From Acanthopleura granulata (lineage: Eukaryota > Mollusca > Polyplacophora > Chitonida > Chitonidae), in the NCBI GenBank assembly GCA_016165875.1, contig JABBOT010000002.1, forward strand, positions 2,319,540 to 2,383,539: a stretch of DNA of 64,000 nucleotides, given 5' to 3'. The notes under the pieces are model-generated. The model worked only from the letters and a program-made list of their open reading frames with translations, was not told the origin of the DNA and made no database searches. Below are positions 54,901 through 60,200 of the stretch, piece by piece. Position 1 is the first letter of the stretch. Each line of letters opens with the position of its first letter. The translations under genes were made by a program, and so were the position numbers.

Positions 54901-55293
54901 TTGAACACTTCCCAAGAGATTGGCATCATCATAGAGGATATTAATGACAATCCTCCAGAATTCACGTTAAAGAAATATCGCCACATGGTCTACGACCTGT
55001 TCCCCCCACATACCGTAGTGGCTACGCCTTTTGCACACGACTCCAGGGACACGACGACCTCAATATACCATTATGAAATGACTGGCGGGAAGCCAGGGTA
55101 TTTCTATATAGACAGGGAAACAGGGGAGGTAAGAACAACGCGGAATGTTGAAAGATTAGGCAAAGAAACGATAACTTATACCGTGAAGGCAACAGACCTG
55201 TATAACAGGGCTTTGACAGCAACAGCTACGCTAGAGATTCAAATACTGGACTCATTTTCCAACGTTACTTGCTGTTGCGTTGTACCCTGTTAA
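1757..55293 (+). CDS. Giant multi-cadherin-repeat protein (about 41 EC repeats, 63 visible exons, 5' end missing)
   Basis: Seen: 63 exons with consistent AG/GT borders join into one open frame of about 4,430 residues ending at TAA 55291-55293. The frame repeats the cadherin signature throughout: V.EN, A.D.D, LDRE and DxNDNxPxF. No EGF, laminin-G, transmembrane or cytoplasmic segment is visible. Exons 1-19 encode EC1-EC7; the other 44 form 11 copies of a four-exon cassette, each three EC repeats. Known of the family: cadherin repeats are calcium-stiffened beta-sandwich domains of cell-surface or matrix adhesion proteins, and FAT (34) and Dachsous (27) are the usual giants. Inferred: an extracellular adhesion or matrix protein, larger than FAT and apparently secreted. 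The first visible exon starts in phase 1 with a cadherin N-terminus, so the signal-peptide exon and promoter lie further 5'. The cassette design does not match a named cadherin that I recognise, so no symbol is given. Confidence 0.95.
2690..3155 (+). repeat. Diverged tandem repeat of about 130 bp
   Basis: Three to four copies share 'gatgccgttgttaccacgga', 'ttcttccattcacaaacctg' and 'ggtctaaaggtttgc'. They fill the intron between exons 2 and 3. Confidence 0.65.
3779..3850 (+). repeat. Duplicated splice acceptor before exon 4
   Basis: The sequence 'gatttctacttacag' plus the first bases of the exon (ctagagattaaatt versus atagagatcaaatt) occurs twice, 56 bp apart. The upstream acceptor (AG at 3779-3780) would shift the frame and meet a stop. 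Confidence 0.75.
4359..6182 (+). CDS. Cadherin exons 5-7: EC2
   Basis: Exons 4359-4451, 4741-4875 and 6054-6182, all phase 0. They encode AVSHQRIIYKAVGDDPYD, then FTVDRQGNVILKGGVDYDRG and RQYNLRIEVI, then SILTVLLEDSDDLGPAF, which replaces the usual DxNDNAPxF linker. The strand order fits a cadherin repeat, but both the DRE site (YDRG) and the linker (EDSDD) are altered, so calcium binding at the EC2-EC3 joint is doubtful. The donor of the middle exon seeds a 42-bp tandem array in the following intron. Confidence 0.85.
4631..4713. repeat. AAAT / AGTC simple repeat
   Basis: Runs of aaat flank a short run of cagt, directly before the acceptor of the exon at 4741. Confidence 0.85.
4834..5590 (+). 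repeat. 42-bp minisatellite built from an exon end and its splice donor
   Basis: About 17 copies of a 42-bp unit ending in 'gaaatcattgtgagtactcc'. The first copy is the last 42 bp of the exon ending at 4875 with its gtgagt donor. The junction motif recurs at 4876, 4959, 5043, 5074, 5116, 5158, 5200, 5242, 5284, 5326, 5410, 5452 and 5491, mostly at 42-bp spacing, with decayed copies between. As 42 is a multiple of 3, part of the array stays open as a 14-residue repeat (TPRQYNLLIEIIVS). Reading from the true exon stops at 4945. Confidence 0.9.
5900..6014 (+). repeat. Dispersed intronic repeat, copy 1
   Basis: Shares 'gagagat', 'agactaac', 'ttggacgctgtcaagggatc' and 'gaacgtgttg' in the same order with 8115-8245. 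No coding potential was found. Confidence 0.55.
6504..6770 (+). repeat. 144-bp tandem duplication
   Basis: Two copies begin 'gtcttctaagtacagagatt' at 6504 and 6648 and share 'gagttaagtgc' and 'ttaatggaactc' downstream. Confidence 0.75.
7248..9206 (+). CDS. Cadherin exons 8-10: EC3 and start of EC4
   Basis: Exons 7248-7338, 8381-8535 and 9027-9206. They read VPPLFATDQDPVKKSPINYR, then FYVDSDTGRLCQSESIP followed by a Ser/Arg-rich loop, then RLFVHVQDRNIHVPEF. The DRE site is replaced by LERKG, and the linker QDRNIHVPEF keeps only part of DxNDN. The exon ending at 7338 is followed by gcaagt, a classic GC-type donor. Using it gives phase 1, which matches the two-base start of the exon at 8381. 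The 9027 exon also carries the start of EC4 (LTVEATDDDY). Confidence 0.87.
8115..8245 (+). repeat. Dispersed intronic repeat, copy 2
   Basis: Counterpart of 5900-6014, sharing 'agactaac', 'cgcagtcaagggatct' and neighbouring blocks. Confidence 0.55.
9917..10565 (+). CDS. Cadherin exons 11-12: EC4 and start of EC5
   Basis: Exons 9917-10054 and 10401-10565, phase 0 at all borders. They encode FSIDVLSGLIRV, an intact YLDREANGTLEIS, and a canonical linker SLLDVNDNRPKF. This is the first repeat with complete calcium motifs. The second exon ends in the first strand of EC5 (YEYTVKDNHPVGMAINN), where the usual Glu-Asn of the xEx motif is Lys-Asp. Confidence 0.9.
10665..10848 (+). mobile_element. SINE fragment (Meta-like domain)
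   Basis: Contains 'agctctgccagccacctgcg', 'gtgggtttcccctgcgctct' and 'ataagcggaatattgttgaa', and ends in aataaatgaataaata. It matches the body of the full copy at 17209. Confidence 0.75.
11904..12508 (+). CDS. Cadherin exons 13-14: EC5
   Basis: Exons 11904-12151 (248 bp, ends in phase 2) and 12379-12508. The sequence runs VEASDIDLKENGTVTYTIG, FSIKDLNRFLVDVKGNIRIG, then a basic stretch LRDLRRNREFPYYTLRINA where LDRE is expected. It ends in RVVEANDFPPKF, a partly degraded linker. The split Leu codon (CT plus G) across the intron supports the join. Confidence 0.88.
13027..14981 (+). CDS. Cadherin exons 15-17: EC6 and start of EC7
   Basis: Exons 13027-13115 (phase 2 end), 13766-13850 and 14766-14981. 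They read MDKDGDEDMYLRYQIVEGN, GLDREQTADYTLVVQVTD, and a linker HLKDENDHSPVF. EC6 has intact calcium motifs. The 14766 exon continues into EC7 with SIPENVVARYRIGEVTADDP, a canonical start. The 89-bp exon is followed by a 67-bp tandem array made from its own 3' end and donor. Reading past its first donor meets a stop at once (AGG TGA). Confidence 0.9.
13094..13690 (+). repeat. 67-bp minisatellite built from an exon end and its splice donor
   Basis: About 8.5 copies of a 67-bp unit running from 'gtgagctgtatttacggt' to 'ttctctatctctaacag'. The first copy is the 3' half of the exon ending at 13115 with its donor. Donor positions fall at 13116, 13183, 13250, 13317 (decayed to atga), 13384, 13451 (decayed), 13518 and 13584. 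The unit is not a multiple of 3, so it is not coding. Confidence 0.9.
15400..16269 (+). CDS. Cadherin exons 18-19: EC7 and start of EC8
   Basis: Exons 15400-15507 and 16153-16269, both phase 0. They encode LYLVRRDPVIDREVRDKF, VEASDAGTPPKT and HLLDVNDNAPEF, all canonical. Together they equal one cassette D exon cut in two. The second exon ends with the first strand of EC8 (STYRASVVEGPNAKRLKM), completed by cassette 1. This marks the change from irregular gene structure to the regular four-exon cassettes. Confidence 0.9.
16579..19851 (+). CDS. Cadherin cassette 1 (exons A1-D1; EC8-EC10)
   Basis: A 16579-16752, B 17539-17791, C 18484-18765, D 19601-19851 (D is one codon shorter than most). Repeat 1 carries IDCESQCRYFL and ends DDINDNRPEF. 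Repeat 2 ends FVPVSKPPV, with no DxNDN. Repeat 3 has LDRED and ends LMDVNDNAPEF. The A acceptor was placed at 16578 because it is the only AG that keeps phase 0; the AG at 16582 would break the frame. A copy of the end of exon C lies in the intron after it, at about 18860. Confidence 0.92.
17209..17478 (+). mobile_element. Full-length tRNA-derived SINE (Meta-like domain)
   Basis: The head has an A box (tggctcagtcggttagcgcg) and a degenerate B box (gtgagttcaagt). The body runs from 'ccgtacgtgggaaggtctgc' to 'gtacggcgtaaaacaccaat' and ends in an aaat-type tail. It is the most complete copy in the window. It is not a tRNA gene, since no cloverleaf closes. Confidence 0.85.
17970..18110 (-). mobile_element. 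Old SINE relic, reverse orientation
   Basis: Weak match to the reversed SINE body: 'accgccatactcaaga', 'ggtggaggaaacc' and 'tttcccacgtg'. Heavily decayed. Confidence 0.4.
18733..18975 (+). repeat. Tandem duplication of the end of exon C1
   Basis: The segment from 18733 (agaaactggaattcttcat) through the donor and on to 'actggctgtaaac' is repeated from about 18860 (agaagctggaaatatttat) to 'actggctgtttaac'. In the copy the donor gt has become at. Confidence 0.75.
20871..23979 (+). CDS. Cadherin cassette 2 (exons A2-D2; EC11-EC13)
   Basis: A 20871-21044, B 21435-21687, C 22527-22808, D 23726-23979. Repeat 1 has IDCETKCFYNL and linker HDVNDNKPEF. Repeat 2 ends TVTLNTEPIT. Repeat 3 has SIDRETTDGYEF and RDINDNPPVF. 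The acceptor of B2 lies in what looks like the decayed tail of a mollusc SINE. The end of exon C and its donor are copied in tandem downstream, at 22901. Confidence 0.92.
21353..21434 (+). mobile_element. Decayed mollusc SINE tail that supplies the B2 acceptor
   Basis: 'caatatggctgcaatattgc' and the following cga-gtagcggtaagtcgtaatcatt block matches the element at 56937 (gatatggctgagatattgcc). It runs straight into the pyrimidine tract and the AG at 21433-21434 used by exon B2. Confidence 0.6.
22140..22460 (+). repeat. Dispersed intronic repeat, two partial copies
   Basis: The blocks 'gaacagttagaataaaacc', 'ctttttcac' and 'gctagccatcacactg' occur twice here, and again with 'acgtgtgacc' at 28225-28340 and near 28640 in cassette 4. 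Confidence 0.55.
22748..23049 (+). repeat. Tandem duplication of the end of exon C2 plus donor
   Basis: Exon and intron sequence 22748-22900 is repeated at 22901-23049. 'gatccagacaacgaagatgg' is matched by 'gatctggataacgaaaatgg', and both copies keep 'gagtattatatcaaag' and end in 'ttatcatga'. The copied donor is destroyed, leaving a decaying pseudo-exon. Confidence 0.85.
24391..26950 (+). CDS. Cadherin cassette 3 (exons A3-D3; EC14-EC16)
   Basis: A 24391-24564, B 24837-25089, C 25553-25831, D 26697-26950. Repeat 1 has IDCETRCAYNL and VVDENDNAPVF. Repeat 2 ends AVPLNHKPYI. Repeat 3 has IDREEDDQFVL and VVDQNDNIPQF. The codon split between C and D is A plus CT, giving NNTAFVMDEETG. Confidence 0.93.
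25105..25200 (+). repeat. 25-bp tandem repeat after exon B3
   Basis: Four copies of 'attcacaggatagagccaat' plus ttcac start about 20 bp after the B3 donor. Confidence 0.8.
27344..30517 (+). CDS. Cadherin cassette 4 (exons A4-D4; EC17-EC19)
   Basis: A 27344-27517, B 28686-28938, C 29576-29857, D 30264-30517. Repeat 1 has IDCERKCLYNL and VEDVNDNIPEF. Repeat 2 ends HVTLNTPPSV. Repeat 3 has EIDRESQDTYKF and VKDINDNAPVF. The long A-B intron (27518-28685) holds dispersed repeat copies shared with cassette 2. Confidence 0.93.
28225..28670 (+). repeat. Dispersed intronic repeat copies in cassette 4
   Basis: Two blocks with 'catgaacagttagaataaaa' (28229) and 'catgaacagttacaataaaa' (28638) match the repeat at 22140-22460. 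Confidence 0.5.
29098..29163 (-). mobile_element. Internally deleted SINE fragment, reverse
   Basis: A ttta-type tail is joined directly to 'ggaccttcccacgtacagcc', skipping the middle of the element. Confidence 0.6.
30613..30760 (+). repeat. Dispersed repeat with CRE-like palindrome, copy 1
   Basis: The blocks 'cttttcattccattccc', 'gacgtcattacgtcacaga' and 'ttgattgacagctcggaaag' recur in order at 39690-39830. Confidence 0.6.
30735..31112 (+). repeat. About 190-bp tandem duplication
   Basis: Two copies begin 'ttgacagctcggaaggtcc' / 'ttgacagctcggaagggcc' and end 'gcatttccttgttgagta'. The second copy stops about 40 bp before exon A5. Confidence 0.85.
31153..34329 (+). CDS. Cadherin cassette 5 (exons A5-D5; EC20-EC22)
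   Basis: A 31153-31326, B 31761-32013, C 32960-33247, D 34076-34329. Repeat 1 has IDCETTSRFDL: the second Cys of the pair is Ser, leaving the first unpaired. The linker is VEDTNDNVPVI. Repeat 2 ends KVPRNSPPTV. Repeat 3 has SHDREMVDSY and a slightly altered linker QDRNDHVPVF. C5 is six bases longer than most C exons (DPKSAL end). A reverse-oriented SINE fragment ends about 37 bp before exon C. Confidence 0.92.
32811..32925 (-). mobile_element. SINE fragment, reverse
   Basis: A ttta-type tail, 'gattgatgttttacgccgc', 'actcaagaatgtttcactta' and 'gggaggaaaccggacagagc'. It ends shortly before the acceptor of exon C5 at 32959. Confidence 0.75.
34418..34645 (-). mobile_element. SINE, reverse, nearly complete body
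   Basis: Tail (attt)n, 'ggtgttttacgccgtactca', 'cttcccacgtacggccggag' and 'gacttgaactcacagagacc'. Confidence 0.85.
34764..37264 (+). CDS. Cadherin cassette 6 (exons A6-D6; EC23-EC25)
   Basis: A 34764-34937, B 35182-35437, C 36093-36371, D 37008-37264. As in cassette 5, the second Cys is Ser (IDCETWSNFDL). A6/B6 also share IVAADRGGEG and VKKPG/VKKAG-type stretches with A5/B5, so these two look like the youngest pair. Linkers: VEDLNDNAPKL, then DVPLNTPPKV, then VWDQNDNYPIF. D6 ends with TENDNSDSYENS in place of the usual EDD. Confidence 0.92.
35588..35825 (-). mobile_element. SINE, reverse, nearly complete body
   Basis: Tail (attt)n, 'gattggtgttttcggccgaa', 'cgaccatccgcagtttgctg' and 'ggactcgaactcacagcaat'. 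Confidence 0.85.
37618..38221. mobile_element. Foldback element with 9-bp target duplication
   Basis: A 586-bp palindromic element flanked by direct copies of tacaatggg (37618-37626 and 38213-38221). The arms, about 280 bp each, align as inverted copies at roughly four fifths identity by eye; for example 'acgttacggtagcgaccagc' on the left is mirrored at about 38168-38190. A 9-bp duplication and long inverted repeats fit a non-autonomous Mutator-type element. No transposase ORF is present. Confidence 0.8.
38948..41856 (+). CDS. Cadherin cassette 7 (exons A7-D7; EC26-EC28)
   Basis: A 38948-39121, B 40036-40288, C 40839-41117, D 41603-41856. Repeat 1 reads INCEDQCLFNL (Asp to Asn at the DRE site, both Cys kept) and VEDVNDNAPKF. 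Repeat 2 ends NVPKNHAPLL. Repeat 3 has ELDRETKEQYIF and VNDLNDNSPEF. The preceding intron (37265-38947) contains a large foldback element. Confidence 0.93.
39185..39303 (+). mobile_element. 5'-truncated SINE
   Basis: Contains 'ggccgtgggtttcccccggg' and 'gtacggcgtaaaacaccaat', ending in aataaataa. Confidence 0.75.
39690..39830 (+). repeat. Dispersed repeat with CRE-like palindrome, copy 2
   Basis: Contains 'ggacgtcatgacgtcacaga', an almost perfect palindrome, and 'gattgacaggtcggaaaggt'. It matches 30613-30760. Confidence 0.6.
42321..44934 (+). CDS. Cadherin cassette 8 (exons A8-D8; EC29-EC31)
   Basis: A 42321-42491 (171 bp, one codon short), B 43186-43438, C 43721-44002, D 44681-44934. Repeat 1 has IDCEKRCRYIL and VEDVNDNPPMV. 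Repeat 2 ends NVPLNKPPTI. Repeat 3 has SIDLEEDDHF, so DRE is DLE, and VLDVNDHYPMF. A minisatellite of 36-37 bp units runs up to the acceptor of B. Confidence 0.92.
42902..43163 (+). repeat. 36-37 bp minisatellite before exon B8
   Basis: About seven copies of 'tatcctcagtggttccatgt' plus tccatgaacctgtgcc. The array ends about 20 bp before the acceptor of B8, so its pyrimidine-rich strand may add to the polypyrimidine region. Confidence 0.85.
45335..47783 (+). CDS. Cadherin cassette 9 (exons A9-D9; EC32-EC34)
   Basis: A 45335-45508, B 45881-46133, C 46643-46924, D 47530-47783. Repeat 1 has IDCETQCRFDL and VGDVNDNRPEF. Repeat 2 carries an RGD tripeptide (SSSRGDFVV) where most cassettes read GGxGKF, and ends YVPMNHPPIV. 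Repeat 3 has LDSEEKDKHIF (DSE for DRE) and VTDVNDNAPVF. Confidence 0.93.
48471..51753 (+). CDS. Cadherin cassette 10 (exons A10-D10; EC35-EC37)
   Basis: A 48471-48644, B 49539-49785, C 50455-50724, D 51500-51753. This is the shortest cassette (945 bp): B lacks two codons at its start and C lacks part of the region before YFMDDTSG. Repeat 1 has IDCERMCLYQL and VEDVNDNAPEF. Repeat 2 ends SVAMNHAPSM. Repeat 3 has LDRETHEEHVF and LEDVNDNAPIF. A palindromic element begins 13 bp after the donor of C. Confidence 0.92.
50738..50895. mobile_element. Palindromic MITE, copy 1
   Basis: Begins 'gcaaataagtgcctg' and 'gaaaacacccctttg' and ends with the inverse 'ggggtgttttcaagaatgtc'. It starts 13 bp after the donor of exon C10. 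Confidence 0.7.
51090..51320. mobile_element. Palindromic MITE, copy 2, interrupted by a SINE
   Basis: Starts 'gcaaatagttgcctg' and ends 'gccaggcacttatttgc', its inverse. The two halves are separated by a SINE fragment at about 51174-51250. Confidence 0.75.
51164..51251 (+). mobile_element. 5'-truncated SINE nested in the MITE
   Basis: 'gctggccgccgtggtataag' to aataaataaat, flanked by direct copies of tatataactta. This is the target duplication expected of a SINE insertion. Confidence 0.75.
51895..52022 (+). mobile_element. Decayed SINE fragment
   Basis: 'tggtcgccgtcgtataaatg' followed by 'ttaaacaccattcaaataac'. Old and diverged. Confidence 0.5.
52571..55293 (+). CDS. Cadherin cassette 11 and C-terminus (exons A11-D11; EC38-EC41)
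   Basis: A 52571-52744, B 53068-53323, C 54139-54435, D 54785-55293 with stop TAA. It differs from the others. The Cys pair is absent and DRE is intact (IDREKTAVYNL). The second linker reads RFNDFPPEF, closer to a normal linker. C lacks the LxREP motif. The final exon is long: it carries the usual D part (IIEDINDNPPEF) and then a complete further repeat with no introns (YIDRETGEVRTTRN to ATLEIQILDS). The protein then ends in FSNVTCCCVVPC. No hydrophobic helix or GPI-type tail follows. Confidence 0.92.
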
Positions 55294-55905
55294 ACGAAGA
55301 TTTTTTTTCTTTTATCACATTTGCAAACCCGAATTCAGTACGAATATTTCATTGAAGCTATGTCGTAAGTTCAAAAATATGGTGTAAATACATGTATAGA
55401 GTTTTTCACGGTTGTATGTACATGTATTATGATAGGGGTCCAAATACCAACTGCTGTTTGGTGTAGCTCAGTGTATTTATTAGATATCAAAATGTGTGGT
55501 CAATATTTTGCATCCACTGTGTCATTGCTTAGGCTCGCCTCGATGGAACAGGAGTATTATAACCAATATTTTGATTGGCTGACTTAGGGGAGAGGGCTAA
55601 CCACCGTGCACCACAGCGTTGAAGATTCTTCATTTAGCTTCAAAATTGCCGATGTGGCGTTAAGCGAGTAAATAGGGATAAACTTAAGGTTTTTGTTTTG
55701 GTGTAAAACACCAATTTTTCACATCTCATATAGTGCTTATCACTGTGAAGAAATATACAACACATTAAATAAACCTAGGACGTTATCTTGAAGATATTAG
55801 AAGTTTCTTTTTAAATGTGTGCTGTAAACTGTATGAGAAATCCAATTAAAGTTATGGGAGAAACTACGCTTGTAAAATAAAAACATTCATCGGTGTCAAC
55901 CTTGG
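55294..55905 (+). other. 3' untranslated region of the cadherin gene (inferred)
   Basis: Non-coding, AT-rich sequence between the stop codon and the polyadenylation signals. It includes a short relic of the mollusc repeat with 'gccgatgtggcgttaag' at about 55648. The 3' limit is inferred from the signals, not from a transcript. Confidence 0.6.
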
Positions 55906-55930
55906 TGTTGCATTGTTTGTTTGTTGTTTG
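55845..55930 (+). terminator. Polyadenylation signals of the cadherin gene
   Basis: ATTAAA at 55845-55850 and AATAAA at 55876-55881 are followed within 30-50 bp by a GT-rich stretch (tgtttgtttgttgtttgtt). This is the normal arrangement for cleavage and polyadenylation and supports a true gene end here. Confidence 0.65.
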
Positions 55931-56394
55931 TTATTATTATTACTTATTAATTCAGTATTGTTCCTGAGTAATTTGTTTATCACTTCGTATAGTTTCTAGC
56001 TTCAAACCAAATCGTGTCATCGGAGTACTTTTAATTATTCTCTTGTACCTAAACGTCCATGTAGCTTCTTGCCCCCAGATCGAGATAGAGTATGAACCGG
56101 TTAACATGCGTTTTTGGAGGATGAAGTTCTTGCTCACTGTATGTGCAAGACTGAATGGACCAGGCATGGAAATGGTGAATCGCGCAAATCTAACTGGACA
56201 CGTTGAATTGTTTGACGTCGTTCAAAGAGAAAAGGATTGACTGCCCAGTCAAGTAAATAATGTAGGCAGTACGATATACCGGTAGATTTATTCTGGACGG
56301 ATAATATTGTTTTTCGACTGATAAACCTGTTTTCCTTCCAGCTCACAGGCTGTTCGTCATATTATAGAATCTGAAAAACGTTTGACGTTCTTAA

Positions 56395-56932
56395 AGTGTG
56401 CGCGTCGCCCTTGTCGCAATAGAGGAGTTTCTAGTTCGAACTCTTTTGTCATGGAAGGTAAAAAGAGTCCAATTGTGTCATGTGACTTGTCAAAAATATC
56501 AGGCAATTTTGTTGATTTTAATTTACCGATCACCTGTCTTGCCGTGTTAGGGAGGCACAAACGACTTCTCCTTCAATCAGGAGCTTCTTAAATTAAAAAA
56601 TTTTCAGCGCCACAATTTTCCCTGTGGTGCGTCTGTTCTAAGTAACTTTTTTTGAAACTTTCCTTAAACCCCCATGTTATAGGAAATGTAATCAGAAATA
56701 GTTGCCTAACATTTTTAACAGGTCACATGGTACAGTAGGGCTTTTCTTACCTTTAGCGAGAAAAGAGTTGAATCTCGAAACTGCCCTATAGGCCAATGAC
56801 GTACACCATGACTCTAACCCCGCTCCAGTTGGTTCGTCGAGGACGTAAGGTTTGTCCAGTGCCTGCGTGATGAAGGCTGGTGGTTTCTTCTGGCTCGAGA
56901 CCGGTACCAAGTTTCCTTCGTTCCTAAACTCG
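56395..56932. repeat. Inverted pair of a mollusc dispersed repeat
   Basis: About 56425-56510 (gaactcttttgtcatggaag, then tcatgtgacttgtcaaaaat) is the approximate reverse complement of about 56700-56790. No gene is seen between or beside the copies. Confidence 0.6.
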
Positions 56933-57000
56933 CCACGATATGGCTGAGATATTGCCGATGTGGCGTTAAGCCCTAATCATTCGTTCATTCGTTCATAAAC
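56933..57000 (+). mobile_element. 3' tail of a mollusc SINE
   Basis: 'gatatggctgagatattgcc', then gatgtggcgttaagccctaa and a (cattcgtt) tail. It is the intact form of the relic at 21353. Confidence 0.65.
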
Positions 57001-57014
57001 GGGGGCACCGTCAT

Positions 57015-57265
57015 ATGATTTATTTATTTATATGATTGGTGTTTTACACCCAACTCAAGAATATTTCACTTATACGACAACAGCCAGCATTATGGTGAGA
57101 GGAAACCGGGCAGAGCCCGGGGGAAATCCACGACCATCCGCATGTTGCTGGCAGACCTTCCCACGTACGGCCCGAGAGGAAGCCAGCATGAGCTGGACTT
57201 GAACTCACAGCGACCGCATTGATGGGAGGCTTCGCGTCATTGCGCTGCGATAGCGCGCTACCGTC
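57015..57265 (-). mobile_element. Full-length SINE, reverse, with tRNA-like head
   Basis: Tail, 'gattggtgttttacacccaa', 'cttcccacgtacggcccgag', 'gacttgaactcacagcgacc' and a head ending 'gcgctgcgatagcgcgcta'. Same family as 17209. Confidence 0.85.
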
Positions 57266-60200
57266 ATATGAAGGCCGATGTGTATTTATCAAGGGGGAAG
57301 GACCGGTGTAAAACGAAATTTGTCACCCCCAAAAAAACAAAAACTTTTGTCCTTGCAATATTTTCAGCCCAGATCTCATAAACCTATACATAACATGATC
57401 TTCATCACATGGAGTACATTTCGGGCGTTCCATATATGTGGTAGACAAGTGTAATATATGTTAAATACACCATCTGGTAAAAACTTTTAGAAGTAAATTT
57501 GTTGCAATGTACATTTATTTTCCCATCTTCTATCGGAAAATATGAATAACAATCATTGCACCAAAATAAGGTTGTGTAGCATGTGGTCATTGTATTCAAC
57601 GTATGGGTGTGCATGGTTGGTAAGTGTCAGAATGAAAAAGGACTCAAAATGGATACAAAAGCTTTCCTGAAGCACGCAAGGTGCAGGCGTTTGAAGAACG
57701 GAAAAACGAAACAAGCAACCACCTTTCATAATTATTATTAATAAATGTTATTGTAACATTTGAACTTTCATAAAGAGTCTCAAACAAATGCCATGACCCC
57801 CTGCTTGGAAAGTGGATAGAAAACAAACTTCCGAATCTTTTGCCCGGTCCTGTACGTACACCCTTGATGATCATTGCTCAGTTCCTTTCAACTCTGTATT
57901 CTTGATTCTTGAGCTCATGCGAGACAAAACTCCAACAAAAAAGTTAATTTTTTTATATTAAGGCTGTTTAAATCGGTTATGAAGTCGGCAAGCCTTGGAC
58001 TGAAATGTCCAACATGACGAATGTCCAGTGATATGATAAACAGGCCTAACCATAAACTCACTTTTTCAACCCTTCTTTCTGATATACAAAGAAGCACGGA
58101 TAGGTTAGCTTTAATCCACGGTAGGCCTGTATACCAAGAAAAATAGCAGCAACTGAGATTTTGAGAATTTGTTCTGTGCTGAAAAATATAAATAGATCCG
58201 CGAAAGGATAAAGTGACAAATTGTGCTCGGATCCAAGAGCACAAATATGTCTCAGGAGGGCCATAAGGCATACCCAGTTAGTGATGGCTTCAATGTAATT
58301 TGTCACGCTCTTGACCTGTAGGGACACCCGTGTGACTCAAGCCTTAACATGTACAGCAACAGAAAAATCTACCGATTATTACTATAAAGAATATTGCCCC
58401 CAGTAGTTTCAGAACAAGCAAAGGCTCGAGAGGATAGAGGATGGAGGGGTGACCACTGGTGGTGTCGTCGAATAGAAAGGGCGGTTACTCCCAAGTCACT
58501 GTACAGGATTGACATCCTTGAGATTATCGCCCATTATACCAGACGGGTAAAAGGTTCTCCTTTGGCGACGGAACCTGTCGTTTTACGAGTGCTCAACGTT
58601 CTGGAAGTTACATAAGTTCATGATAGAAGAAAAGAAGAAGTCTGCGGTGCATGCACTAAATACATAAATTTAAAATTCATACCCTCAAAAAATCTTCCGT
58701 TAAATCCGTTATTTGGGGGATGAGGGTTTTCATTTCCGTTGATCTAACAGATTAATTTCTTCCTGATTTCAGACTAATTCGTAAGATGAAGGAAAATACA
58801 ATCCGCCATCTCACAAAGAACGAATTTAAAGGGAGATTTCTTTTACGTTAAATACCTCAGTTTCAGGTCCAAATCCGGAAGGAGCCACATCTAACAAGCA
58901 TAACAGATCTGTTATATTAATCCCAACTTTTACCAACAACACATTCGCCACAAACAATCGATGACGTTATTAGGTTTTAGAGCTATATTTCCCCACTTTT
59001 GCCAGCTATTTTAAATATTCGCTTACCTGAAAAAGCGGATTCTTCCTACCAAATGTCCAAGTAAAAAGAGGCAAAATTGTTGTACATCCGTTGAATTGTA
59101 ATCTTTTGGACTTATTTGCTCAGAAGTCTCGAAAGATTATGTACAAGTAATTACCGTGACGTTGTGCTCATAATACATACACACTATACAGATAATTTAT
59201 GTTGCCATGGTAGTTAAGTGCCACATAGTGACTGCCTTTGTAGTTATGTGCAAGTCATACAAGAGGGAAAACCTATTGAGATTTTAAAACTTAGACGCGA
59301 CAGATTTATAGGGCCGCGCCTGCAGTCATTAGATCTCGAAATCAAAGGATTAGAAGTTTATAGTGTGAGCTGCTGCTCTTCAAATTTGTAACAAGCCCTA
59401 ACCAACGTGAGGAACTGCTACATTTGTAGTTACATTATGATCCTTTCCTGTTGGCTTCCCTATTATTAGCAAAATTAATAGCTCACATTGAAATGACATA
59501 TATTGTGTGGAATGGCAAAAGTTTCTCTCGAAGATCGGATGTCACCAGTTACAACCAGTTACAGCAGTCTTCAGTAGTAGCCCCCTACCCAGGTCCTTAC
59601 ATAAGTTTTTCACGCAGATCGACAGTGGCCTCTCGTGACTTTTAATTCCAGTATATCATCATATGAACCATCCAAAAGCACGCTAAAGAAAGAAAAGATG
59701 CACTTTCCATCTTTAGAGTTTTATTTATTCCATATCGTTGCACTAAGTGAATCAGAAAATAACCACAACTTAAAAGACGTCACCTGTGCTTTTTGGCCAA
59801 AACCAAATGCCCCTGTGAAAAAGTGGGCTTTGCAACTGAAATATATAAGTACTAACTGAATCTAAGGATATTTTAATTAGCTTTCTTCGCGTATACATCC
59901 AAATAGATAAATGAAATTACTTCTGTGGATCAATGTTCTGTATAGATGACTGCTTCGCCCAAATTAAAAGCAGATTTTATAAATATTTTGATCTAAAATT
60001 CTCGGGCTCGTTTCAGTATTTCTCAGAGTTATTACTCTCAACAGTCCATCATATTTGAACAATGGCTCCCAATAATCTTGATTGAAAATTAGCACTCAAA
60101 CATCATCGGCCTTCGTCTCGTCAAACTCCTGCTTGTTCTTTTCGAGCATTCCTGACAGCACCCGATCCTCTGCAGTCCCCCGGACACCCAGGCATCCTGA

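Noticed and set aside
58394..58618. 73-residue ORF ending in a cadherin-like string (ATEPVVLRVLNVLEVT) after a weak acceptor
   Set aside because: It lies beyond the polyadenylation signal, has no DxNDN or A.D.D, and cannot be joined in phase 0 from the alternative donor because TAG comes first. It is most likely chance.
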